48,341 bases of DNA from an uncultured Kiritimatiellota bacterium (lineage in GTDB: Bacteria > Verrucomicrobiota > Kiritimatiellia > RFP12 > UBA1067). The translations under genes were made by a program, and so were the position numbers. Positions 34,874 through 42,569 of the stretch are shown here, in pieces. The notes beneath the pieces were generated by a model. It made no database searches and was not told the origin of the DNA. It worked only from the letters and a program-made list of their open reading frames with translations. The stretch is taken from positions 1 to 48,341 of the forward strand of contig CAKURH010000014.1 in the NCBI GenBank assembly GCA_934675625.1. Reading direction: 5' to 3'. Numbering within the stretch: the stretch's first letter is position 1; each line of letters opens with the position of its first letter.

Positions 34874-36916
34874 ATGGCCGAGACGGAAGCGATTGTCAGT
34901 CAACTGGGCGAATGCGCCGCGAAGAAGGATTTCATGGGCGCGTTCAGGCTCGTGCGGGAGAATCAGGCGGAGCTTGCGAAGAAGGTTCAGCCGGTTGGCG
35001 TCAGGGACGCCCTGGAGAAGACGACGACCGATCGTCTTCTTCTTTCTTTCATCGACGGCGTCGAGTTCGGGGCGCGTCCGCTGGGCGAGTCGCTCATGCG
35101 CCTCGAAAAGCTTGTCGCGTTCAACGCGAACATCCCCGGCGCGGCGGGCGTCAAGGTGCTGAACGAGACGTGGGGGCTCGGCACGGTGAAGAAGATCGAC
35201 TACTTCTACAAGCGCATCACGGTCGACTTCAAGACGAAGAAGGGCCACCAGTTCACGTTCGCGGCGGCCTGCGACATGCTCACGGTCGCGCCGAAAGGCC
35301 ATATCCTCGTCCTGCGCGAGACGGCGCCGGCCGACTTCGAGGCGCTGCTGAAGGAGAAGCCGGGCGAGTTCGTCAAGGCGGTCATCCGCTCGAACGGCTC
35401 GTCGATGACGCTCGTGCGGCTGGAGGACTACTGCGTGAAGAACGGGTTCGTGAAGGCGGTGAACTGGAAGAAGTTCTGGGATGCCGCGCGCGGCCAGCTC
35501 AAGGCCGACAAGTGCGTCGTGCTCCCCGCGAAGAAGACCGAGCCCATCCAGCTCCGCGCGGCGGCCGAGGACTACGGCGACAGCTGGCTCACGGGCTTTG
35601 CGCACGAGACGGATCCGAAGCAGATTCTCGCGGCGGTGGCCGAATACGTCGCGCAGGGCAAGTTCAAGGTCGCCGACGAGGCGACGAAGGCGAAGGTCGG
35701 CGAGCGTCTCGCGTTCGCCGCGACGGCCGCGCGCAAGGTCGACGACGCGCTCTACGCGCGCCTCGCGTGCAAGATTGTCTCCCTCGGCTTCGCGAACCCG
35801 CCGGCGGCGGAGATGCGCGACTACCTCTGGGAGCGCAAGCGGTTCGTCAAGGCGGCGGCCGCGCTGCCGGCGCGCGAGGTCGGCGCGATGGTCGCGTTCC
35901 TCGGATGCGACGACGCGGCGAAGGGGCGGCTCGTCGCGGCGATTCCCGAACTCTGCTTCACGGCGGTCGACGAGATCGTCGGGCAGTTCAAGCAGAACGA
36001 GGCGTGCCGCAAGGCGATTGGCGACTACATGAAGCAGCCGAAGGCGCCCGCGACGCTGACGACGCTGCTCGTCGGCAAGTACGAGCAGTTCAGGGACTGG
36101 GCCGAGCTGCCGCCGCTCATCACGCTCCTCACGCACGCGATCGCCCTCGGCGAGGGGCGGCAGAGCGGCGAGACGCTGCGGATGCAGAACATCGTGCGCC
36201 GCCTCTTCGCGAACGCCGACTGGCTCAAGAAGGTCTTTGGCGAGTGGCTCCAGAACCCGTCTGACCAGGCGCTCTTCTTCGAACGCTTCCAGGCCTCGAT
36301 CGCGTGGGATCCCTCGACGCACCATGCGACGGTCGTGCGCATGACGAAGATCGTGCCGGCCCTTGAGGCCCACCTCGTCAAGGCCGAGAAGAAGAAGGAG
36401 TATGCGCGCATCACCTCCTACCGCAGCTTCGGGCTCAAGAAGGCCGAATACCTTAAGCTCATCAACGAGGACATGCCGGCGAACGTCAAGCGCATCGAGT
36501 TCGCGAAGAGCTACGGCGACCTTTCCGAGAACGCCGAGTACCAGTACGCGAAGGACGAGCAGCGCGCGCTCATGCAGAAGCAGACGCTCATGCAGGCCGA
36601 CCTGGAGGCCGTCAAGCCCGGCGACTTCGCCGACGCGACGACCGACGAGGTGATGCCGGGCGTGACTGTCGTCTGCACGACGAAGGGCGGCGAGAAGACG
36701 TGGACGATCCTCGGCGAGTGGGACAACGACCTCGAAAAGGGCATCCTCTCGTCGAAGACGCGCGTCGCGCAGAACCTCATGGGCAAGAAGGTCGGCGACG
36801 ACTTCGAGCTGCCTGACGAGGACGGCAACCTCACGTTCGCGACCGTGAAGGAGATTCGCCCGCTGACGGACGAGATCCGCGCGTGGATGAAGCTGCCGGA
36901 CGGCATTCAGATCTGA
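34874..36916 (+). CDS. greA: Long-form transcript cleavage factor GreA
   Basis: The 680-residue protein has a C-terminal GreA module (about 535-680). Its coiled coil has YGDLSENAEYQYAKDEQ, with the catalytic acidic pair at about D549 and E552, and a following FKBP-like domain carries GKKVGDDFELP. The N-terminal 530 residues are alpha-helical repeats without a recognised enzyme motif. Canonical GreA is about 158 residues; a form of about 700 residues is known in Chlamydiae, so this is a PVC-like trait. ATG 34874 is preferred over ATG 34862 because GGAGGAG (34864-34870) lies just upstream of it. GreA rescues backtracked RNA polymerase. Confidence 0.9.
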   Translation: MAETEAIVSQLGECAAKKDFMGAFRLVRENQAELAKKVQPVGVRDALEKTTTDRLLLSFIDGVEFGARPLGESLMRLEKLVAFNANIPGAAGVKVLNETWGLGTVKKIDYFYKRITVDFKTKKGHQFTFAAACDMLTVAPKGHILVLRETAPADFEALLKEKPGEFVKAVIRSNGSSMTLVRLEDYCVKNGFVKAVNWKKFWDAARGQLKADKCVVLPAKKTEPIQLRAAAEDYGDSWLTGFAHETDPKQILAAVAEYVAQGKFKVADEATKAKVGERLAFAATAARKVDDALYARLACKIVSLGFANPPAAEMRDYLWERKRFVKAAAALPAREVGAMVAFLGCDDAAKGRLVAAIPELCFTAVDEIVGQFKQNEACRKAIGDYMKQPKAPATLTTLLVGKYEQFRDWAELPPLITLLTHAIALGEGRQSGETLRMQNIVRRLFANADWLKKVFGEWLQNPSDQALFFERFQASIAWDPSTHHATVVRMTKIVPALEAHLVKAEKKKEYARITSYRSFGLKKAEYLKLINEDMPANVKRIEFAKSYGDLSENAEYQYAKDEQRALMQKQTLMQADLEAVKPGDFADATTDEVMPGVTVVCTTKGGEKTWTILGEWDNDLEKGILSSKTRVAQNLMGKKVGDDFELPDEDGNLTFATVKEIRPLTDEIRAWMKLPDGIQI

Positions 36917-36941
36917 TTCCGAGGAAAGGAGACCCAAGTCC

Positions 36942-37553
36942 ATGAACAGCGAACCTGTCGAGAAGAACGAGATCAAGCGCGTGCCGCCGCGCATCATCCG
37001 CCGCCCGTCGGCGGCGGTCAAGGCGGCGGCCGTCCTGGAGGAGTACACGCCGATCGACACGGCGAAGGCCGTCGCGTTCGGCGCGTCCATCGCCGAGGAG
37101 ATGAAGCGCTCCGCCGCGAAGGCCGAGCAGGAGCAGGTCGACGACGGCATCCGCCTTTCGCGCCGCCCGACGTCACGGACGCGCGACGAGGTTTCGGAGA
37201 AGTTCCCCGAGGCCGACCTGAAGGTCTTCCGCAAGCGTCTGCTCGACGCGCGCGCCAAGGCGATGGCGGGCGTGGACGCGATGAAGGCGACGGGCTTCAA
37301 CGAGTCCGAGGATCACGAGGCCGACGGCGGCGACGGCACGGCGCAGACGCTGCGGCTTCAGGCGCTTGGCCAGATGGGCAACATCAACCGCACGATCCAG
37401 CAGATCGACGAGGCCCTGCACCGCATCGACGACGGCACGTACGGCGTCTGCACGGTCTGCGGCCAGCTCATCCGCAAGCCGCGCCTCCTGAACCAGCCGT
37501 TCGTCCTCACCTGCATGGAGTGCCAGAGCGAAATGGAGCGCGGCGCGAAGTGA
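36942..37553 (+). CDS. DksA/TraR-type C4 zinc-finger protein
   Basis: The 203-residue protein has a basic, low-complexity N-terminal third (about 1-70), a DksA-like coiled-coil segment (about 85-160) with the QIDEALHRIDDGTYGVC transition, and a C4 zinc finger at C170, C173, C191 and C194. DksA-family proteins bind the RNA polymerase secondary channel and tune transcription with ppGpp. The acidic tip DxxDA of true DksA is not clear, so the role may differ. AAAGGAG precedes the ATG. It sits 25 bases after long greA and overlaps lspA (GTGA). Confidence 0.85.
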   Translation: MNSEPVEKNEIKRVPPRIIRRPSAAVKAAAVLEEYTPIDTAKAVAFGASIAEEMKRSAAKAEQEQVDDGIRLSRRPTSRTRDEVSEKFPEADLKVFRKRLLDARAKAMAGVDAMKATGFNESEDHEADGGDGTAQTLRLQALGQMGNINRTIQQIDEALHRIDDGTYGVCTVCGQLIRKPRLLNQPFVLTCMECQSEMERGAK

Positions 37554-38017
37554 AGCGCGCGCTGATTGCGCTTGTCGTCGCCGCGCACCTCGTGCTCGTC
37601 GACGCGGTCGTCAAGGAACTCGCCGTGGGCTTCCTCAAGGGGTCTGCGGCGGTTTCCGTCATTCCGGGGCTCTTCAACCTCGCCTACGTCGAGAACCGGG
37701 GCTGCGCCTGGGGGCTGCTTCAGGGCCACGTGTGGCCGCTCGCCGCCTTCGGTGTCGTCGCGCTCGTCTTTCTCGTCTGGAAGCGGCGGAGCGTCTTCGG
37801 GGTTCCCGGCTCGCGGCTGGGGGCGGTTGCCGAGCCGCTGCTTTACGCGGGCGTCGTCGGCAACCTCATCGACCGCGTCTTTCGCGGCTACGTGATTGAC
37901 ATGTTCGACTTCCACTGGCAGACGAGCCACTTCCCCTGCTTCAACGTGGCGGACACGTTCATCTGCGTCTCCGTCGGACTTCTGCTGCTGTCCTCCGCAT
38001 GGACGCGCAAGACCTGA
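37550..38017 (+). CDS. lspA: Lipoprotein signal peptidase (signal peptidase II)
   Basis: The 155-residue inner-membrane aspartyl protease cleaves lipoprotein signals. Four membrane segments and both catalytic aspartates are present: D108 in GNLIDR and D135 in FNVAD, plus NxG-type VENRGCAWG. Start GTG 37550 overlaps the upstream stop (GTGA). The window itself encodes a lipobox protein (the Gfo/Idh gene). Confidence 0.95.
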   Translation: MKRALIALVVAAHLVLVDAVVKELAVGFLKGSAAVSVIPGLFNLAYVENRGCAWGLLQGHVWPLAAFGVVALVFLVWKRRSVFGVPGSRLGAVAEPLLYAGVVGNLIDRVFRGYVIDMFDFHWQTSHFPCFNVADTFICVSVGLLLLSSAWTRKT

Positions 38018-38577
38018 TTCTCGGTGCGCGCGTGGCGCACGTGCGGGAGCTTCGGACGGCGCTCGCGCAGGCGAAGGCCGAGAACGCGGCGCTGCGCGAC
38101 GAGAACGCCGCGCTGAAGGCGCACTTCGACTTCGCGCTCCTGGCGGCCGAAGACCTGCGGAACCTGCCGCCGGGCGGGCGGCTGGAGATCTGGGACGGCT
38201 GGAACCTCATCCTCGGCGCGCAGCGGGCCGCGAAGGATCGTCCGGCGCTGCTGGCACAGGCGAAGGACCGTCTGGCGCAGGCGGATGCGACGAACCTGCG
38301 CATCTGGATCGTCTTCGACGGGGCTGACGAGCACGTCTCGCAGGATGGGCGCCTGCGCGTGTCCTACACGGGCGGCACGGGCGCGCACCGGGCCGACCGC
38401 CTAGTCGTCGCCTTTGTGCGCATGGCGGCGTATCTGGGGTTCGCCGACCGCCTGTCGGTGCGGACGAACGACAAGGACTTCGCGCGCGACGTGCGACGCC
38501 TCTGCCCCCAGTTGCCGCAGGCGTCGGCTACTTCATCCAAAAAGGATCAGATGAGCGATGGACTCGGCTGTTCTTGA
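37999..38577 (+). CDS. NYN-domain (YacP-like) putative endoribonuclease
   Basis: The 192-residue protein begins with a short coiled coil (about 12-40, alternating AxAENAALRDE) and then a NYN/PIN-like fold. The first acidic strand is IWDGWNLIL (about 63-71), and VFDGADE, SYTGGTGAHRADR and VRTNDKDFARDV follow in the order seen in YacP proteins, which are predicted metal-dependent RNases. The start overlaps lspA by 19 bases and the end overlaps the CCA gene by 20 bases, so it belongs to the same unit. Placement beside a tRNA end-processing enzyme agrees with an RNA role. Confidence 0.7.
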   Translation: MDAQDLILGARVAHVRELRTALAQAKAENAALRDENAALKAHFDFALLAAEDLRNLPPGGRLEIWDGWNLILGAQRAAKDRPALLAQAKDRLAQADATNLRIWIVFDGADEHVSQDGRLRVSYTGGTGAHRADRLVVAFVRMAAYLGFADRLSVRTNDKDFARDVRRLCPQLPQASATSSKKDQMSDGLGCS

Positions 38578-39919
38578 GGTCGCCCGCCGTGTGCGGGATG
38601 CGGGTGGGCGCGCGCTCCTCGTCGGCGGATGCGTCCGCGACGGGCTTTTGGGCGGCGCGCCCAAGGACTTCGACTTCGAGGTCTACGGCCTTTCGCCCGA
38701 AAAGCTGAAGGCGACGCTCGCGCAGGCGTTCGCGCTCGATCTCGTCGGCGCGTCGTTCGGCGTCCTCAAGATCAAGGGGCACGACATCGACGTCGCCCTG
38801 CCGCGCCGCGAGACGAAGCTGGGCCTTGGGCACCGCGCGTTCGAGATGGCGCCGGATCCAAACCTCTCGCTCGAAGAGGCCTCGGCGCGGCGCGACTTCA
38901 CGGTCAACGCGATCTACCGGGATCCGCTGACGGACGAGATCCTCGACCCGTGGAACGGACGCGCCGACCTCCAGCGGCACAGGCTCCGCCACGTCTCGCC
39001 GCATTTTGCCGAAGACCCGCTGCGCGTCCTGCGCGGCATGCAGTTCATCGCACGCTTCGGGCTGCGTCCGGCACAGGAGACGATCTGTCTCTGCCGCACC
39101 ATGACGCCGGAGGGTCTGGCCCCGGAACGGCTCATGGGCGAATGGTCGAAGCTGCTCGTGCAGGGCGTCTGGATTTCGCACGGACTCGCGTTCCTCCGCT
39201 CCGTCAACTGGGTCAACTACTACCCGGAGCTGAAGCGGCTCATCGGCTGTCGGCAGGATCCCGAATGGCATCCCGAAGGGGACGTCTGGAACCATACGCT
39301 CGACTGCCTCAACCGCTTTGCGCGCCGCCGGGACGCGGAGCGCGACCCGGCGGACGAGGCGCTGCTCGTCGGGCTGGCCGTCCTCTGCCATGATTTCGGC
39401 AAGCCGTACTGCACGCGCTATGACCGGGTGAAGCGGCGCATCCGCTCGCTCGGACACGACGAGGCGGGCGTCGCGCCGGCGACGTCGTTCCTGCGACGGC
39501 TCACGCGCGAGGAGCGGCTGCTGCGGGACGTGCCGTCGCTTGTGCGGCTACACATGCGGCCGTATGCGATGTGGCGCGCCCAGTCGTCGGACGCGGCGAT
39601 TCGGCGGCTCGCGACGCAGGTGTGCAGCATTGAGGCCCTCGTGCGCGTCGCGGCGGCGGACAACACGGGCGACGAGGCGTGCCAGTGGCTGCTTTCCGCC
39701 GCGCACCGGCTCGCGGTCGAGGCCGCCGCGCCGAAGCCGCTCGTGCAGGGACGCGACCTGATTGCGCGCGGCCTTCGCCCCGGCCCGCAGTTCGGCGAGA
39801 TCCTGAAGCGCGCCTACGAGGCGCAGCTGGACGGGAAGTTCTTCACGACGGACGAGGGACTTGCGTTCCTCTCGGCGCGTTTCGGATTGACCGGCCCAGC
39901 CGTCCCACGCGGTTTTTGA
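38558..39919 (+). CDS. cca: CCA-adding enzyme / tRNA nucleotidyltransferase with HD domain
   Basis: The 453-residue protein matures tRNA 3-prime ends. The class II nucleotidyltransferase head has LLVGGCVRDGLLG and the metal pair D37/D39 in KDFDFEVYG. RRDFTVNAIYRD and EDPLRVLRGMQFIARFG form the nucleotide-selecting region. A C-terminal HD domain (H278-D279, CHDFGK) adds likely phosphohydrolase activity. Poly(A) polymerase activity cannot be excluded. ATG 38558 follows AAAGGAT and overlaps the NYN gene. Confidence 0.92.
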   Translation: MDSAVLEVARRVRDAGGRALLVGGCVRDGLLGGAPKDFDFEVYGLSPEKLKATLAQAFALDLVGASFGVLKIKGHDIDVALPRRETKLGLGHRAFEMAPDPNLSLEEASARRDFTVNAIYRDPLTDEILDPWNGRADLQRHRLRHVSPHFAEDPLRVLRGMQFIARFGLRPAQETICLCRTMTPEGLAPERLMGEWSKLLVQGVWISHGLAFLRSVNWVNYYPELKRLIGCRQDPEWHPEGDVWNHTLDCLNRFARRRDAERDPADEALLVGLAVLCHDFGKPYCTRYDRVKRRIRSLGHDEAGVAPATSFLRRLTREERLLRDVPSLVRLHMRPYAMWRAQSSDAAIRRLATQVCSIEALVRVAAADNTGDEACQWLLSAAHRLAVEAAAPKPLVQGRDLIARGLRPGPQFGEILKRAYEAQLDGKFFTTDEGLAFLSARFGLTGPAVPRGF

Positions 39920-39925
39920 TATAAT
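39917..39925 (+). promoter_or_regulatory. Extended -10 promoter of the Bat-like pair
   Basis: TGATATAAT follows five T and begins at the stop codon of cca (TGA 39917-39919 is its first three bases). The predicted start near 39932 leaves an 18-base leader without a Shine-Dalgarno. Confidence 0.7.
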
Positions 39926-39949
39926 GAAGCGAAAATCGAAAGTCAGTCT

Positions 39950-40864
39950 ATGTTAGCGATGCTCTTTTTCGCGGCCGTCCTCTTCGAGACCTCGCAGGAC
40001 GGCGTTTCGTTCAAGGTCGAGTCCGAGACGACGCAGGTCGACCCGGCGCGCAGCGTCTTTTTGCGGGTCGAACTGACGGCGGCGCCCGACCGCACGGCGA
40101 CGCTGCCCGACCTGCGCGACCGCGTCGTCGGCTTTTCGCTCGCGGAGGACTTCGCCGAAGAGCCCGTGCGCGCGGCGGACGGCTCGACCATGCAGGTCGC
40201 GAACTGGCGGCTCGTGCCCGAGCCCTGCGCGAAAGCCTACAAGATTCGCCCCTTCGTCGTCAAGGCGTCGCCGAAGCTCCTCTCCTACCAGTCGGACGAC
40301 GGCAAGTTCTCGTTCGTCGGCGGGCCGATCACCTTTGATCCGCCCGCCGCGCGCGAGCCGGTGACGGGCGGCATCGAGACGGATCCGCAGAAGGATCTGC
40401 CGCCGCTCAGCTGGAAGCTCGTCGGCTTCGTCGCTCTCGGCCTGCTGGCGCTGGCCGCCGTCGTCGTGGGCCTCGTCGCCCTTGTGCGGCTGATTGCGCG
40501 CAAGGTCAAGGAACACCGCATGAGCCCGATTGAGCGCGCGTGGGTCGAACTCGACCGCCTCCTCAAGAAGGGCCTGCCGGGGCGCGGACGCTACAAGGAC
40601 TTCTACGTCGAGCTCACGATGGTCGTGCGCCGCTACATCCAGCGCAAGTATGGCATCAAGGCCCCGCACCTGACGACGGAAGAGTTCCTGCGCGACAACC
40701 GAATCGCCGAATTGGCGAATAACCGAATCGCGGAGCTGAAGGCGTTCCTGGAGAGCGCGGACATGGTGAAGTTCGCGGGCGTGCAGGCGACGCCGGAAAT
40801 GGCGGACGCGGCGACGGCTTCGGCGCGCGGCTACCTGAAGGGCGATGCGGAGGTCGTGAAATGA
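39950..40864 (+). CDS. BatD/DUF4381-like membrane protein
   Basis: The 304-residue protein has a hydrophobic N-terminus (probable short signal), an extracytoplasmic beta-rich domain (about 18-140), one membrane helix (about 160-180, LVGFVALGLLALAAVVVGLV) and a cytoplasmic tail with RAWVELDRLLKKGLPGRGRYKDFYVELTMVVRRYIQRKYG. This is the pattern of BatD/DUF4381 proteins that accompany VWA proteins. A short duplication NRIAEL-AN-NRIAEL occurs near residues 254-267. It overlaps the VWA gene (ATGA). Confidence 0.72.
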   Translation: MLAMLFFAAVLFETSQDGVSFKVESETTQVDPARSVFLRVELTAAPDRTATLPDLRDRVVGFSLAEDFAEEPVRAADGSTMQVANWRLVPEPCAKAYKIRPFVVKASPKLLSYQSDDGKFSFVGGPITFDPPAAREPVTGGIETDPQKDLPPLSWKLVGFVALGLLALAAVVVGLVALVRLIARKVKEHRMSPIERAWVELDRLLKKGLPGRGRYKDFYVELTMVVRRYIQRKYGIKAPHLTTEEFLRDNRIAELANNRIAELKAFLESADMVKFAGVQATPEMADAATASARGYLKGDAEVVK

Positions 40865-41907
40865 GTTTTGCCAATCCCTGGATGTTGCTCCTGTTCCTGC
40901 CGCTGGGGTTCGCCGCCTGGCGACTGCTGCGGCGCGGACGCAAGCGCGGCATCCGCTTCTCGGCGGTCTCGCGCCTCCCGGCGCCGGCGGCGGGCTGGCG
41001 CGCGCGGGTCGCGGCGCTGACGCCGTTCGTCCTCCTCGCGGGCCTCGCGCTGCTCGTCCTTGCGGCGGCGCGTCCGCGCACGTCGCTCGCGCGTGAGCGG
41101 AAGTCCGTCGACGCCATCGCCATCGCGATGACGGTTGACGTCTCCGGCTCGATGGACGCGCTGGACCTGACGCCGAAGGGCGAGCGGTTCTCGCGCCAGA
41201 CGACGCGTCTCGCCGTCGTGAAGAAGCTCTTTGCCGAATTCGTCGAGAAGCGACCCGACGATCTCATCGGCCTCGTCACGTTCGGCGGCTACGCGGCGAC
41301 GCGCTCGCCCCTGACGGCCGACCACGCGGCGCTCCTGAACGTCCTCCGGGGCGTCGAGATCCCGTCCGTCGCGCTGGACGCGCAGGGCCGCGCCATCTCG
41401 CGGGACGAGCAGATGACGGCCATTGGCGACGGCCTCGCGACGGCGCTTGCGCGGCTGAAGGACGCGAAGCCGAAGACGAAGATCGCGATTCTGCTGTCGG
41501 ACGGCGTGTCCAACACGGGCGCGGTCGAGCCGGACGAGGCGGCGGCCGCCGCCGCGAAGATGGGCGTCAAGGTCTACGCGATCGGTGTCGGCACACGCTC
41601 CCGCCGCACGCCGATCATCGGGCGCGACTTCTTCGGCCGCGAGGTCGTGCAGTATGCCGACATGAACTTTGACGAGAAGCAGCTTCGGTCGATCGCGAAG
41701 AAGACGGGCGGCACGTATTTCGCCGTGAACGACCGCGATTCGCTGGTGAAGGCGCTGGACGAGATCGACCAGCTGGAGACGACGCGGCTCGATGCAGACG
41801 TCTTCAACCGCTGGCGCGAGCACTTCGTGCCGTTCCTTCTCGCGGGGACGCTCCTCGTCCTCTTCGCCGTCTCGCTCTCGATGTCCGCGACGCGGCGGCT
41901 GGCGTAG
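40861..41907 (+). CDS. BatA-like VWA-domain membrane protein
   Basis: The 348-residue protein has an N-terminal BatA domain with two helices (about 6-22 and 55-75), then a von Willebrand A domain (about 85-300) with an intact MIDAS motif DVSGSMD (93-99) and LLSDGVSNTG. A closing membrane helix (about 320-340) ends the protein. Bat proteins act with a MoxR ATPase in envelope or stress tolerance; no moxR is in this window. Translation is coupled to the BatD-like gene. It ends 38 bases from the convergent response regulator. Confidence 0.88.
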   Translation: MSFANPWMLLLFLPLGFAAWRLLRRGRKRGIRFSAVSRLPAPAAGWRARVAALTPFVLLAGLALLVLAAARPRTSLARERKSVDAIAIAMTVDVSGSMDALDLTPKGERFSRQTTRLAVVKKLFAEFVEKRPDDLIGLVTFGGYAATRSPLTADHAALLNVLRGVEIPSVALDAQGRAISRDEQMTAIGDGLATALARLKDAKPKTKIAILLSDGVSNTGAVEPDEAAAAAAKMGVKVYAIGVGTRSRRTPIIGRDFFGREVVQYADMNFDEKQLRSIAKKTGGTYFAVNDRDSLVKALDEIDQLETTRLDADVFNRWREHFVPFLLAGTLLVLFAVSLSMSATRRLA

Positions 41908-41945
41908 GGAATCTCACCGCCGCGCGGCATCCGTCCGGGTTCGGG

Positions 41946-42569
41946 CTAGTCCTCAAGCAGGTGCTTGCGATAGGCGATGGCGATGGCTTCGGCGCGGTTG
42001 GCCGCGCCAATCTTGCTGTAAATTGTCGTGACGTGCTCGCGCACGCTGTTCGTCGAGAGGTTGAGCTGGAGGGCGATGTCGGCGTCCGTGAGGCCGCGCG
42101 TCATCGAGTCGAGAATGCTCTTCTGCCGTTCGGTCAGCGGGCGGACGGGCGGTGACGCCTTCAGCATCTTCCGGATCTCCGGGCTGATGACGGTCTCGCC
42201 GGCGATGACGCGGCGGAGGGCGTCGACGAGCTCGCGGTTGTCGATGGTCTTCAGCAGGGCGCCGTGCGCGCCGGCCTCAAGGGCGCGGGCGATGCCGTCG
42301 GCCTCGACGAACGAGGTGAGGATGATGACTTTCGTCTGTGGGCGCGCGGCGAGAATCGCGTCCGTGGCCGCCGCGCCGTCCATCTCCGGCATGACGACGT
42401 CCATGAGGATCACGTCCGGCTTCAGCGCCTCGGCCTTGGCCACGGCTTCGCGTCCGTCTTCCGCATCGCCCACGACGCGGAGGCCGGGATTGGTCTCGAG
42501 TATGGCCGCAAGCCCCATGCGCACGAGGGCATGGTCGTCGGCGATCAGGATCTTGACGGGTTCGGACAT
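41946..42569 (-). CDS. NarL/FixJ-family response regulator
   Basis: The 207-residue protein has a receiver domain with acidic pair D11-D12, phospho-acceptor D57 (VILMDVVMPEMDG) and the conserved Thr/Lys (ILTS, LLKT). A LuxR-type helix-turn-helix follows (about 143-200: LTERQKSILDSMTRGLTDADIA, STNSVREHVTTIYSKIG). The start ATG 42569 has AAAGGAA upstream and lies inside the kinase gene (25-base overlap), so it is the kinase partner. Its targets are unknown. Confidence 0.94.
   Translation of the reverse strand: MSEPVKILIADDHALVRMGLAAILETNPGLRVVGDAEDGREAVAKAEALKPDVILMDVVMPEMDGAAATDAILAARPQTKVIILTSFVEADGIARALEAGAHGALLKTIDNRELVDALRRVIAGETVISPEIRKMLKASPPVRPLTERQKSILDSMTRGLTDADIALQLNLSTNSVREHVTTIYSKIGAANRAEAIAIAYRKHLLED

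Noticed and set aside
41908..41945. Terminator between the convergent VWA and response-regulator genes
   Set aside because: I looked for a stem with a T-run on either strand and found none in the 38 bases.
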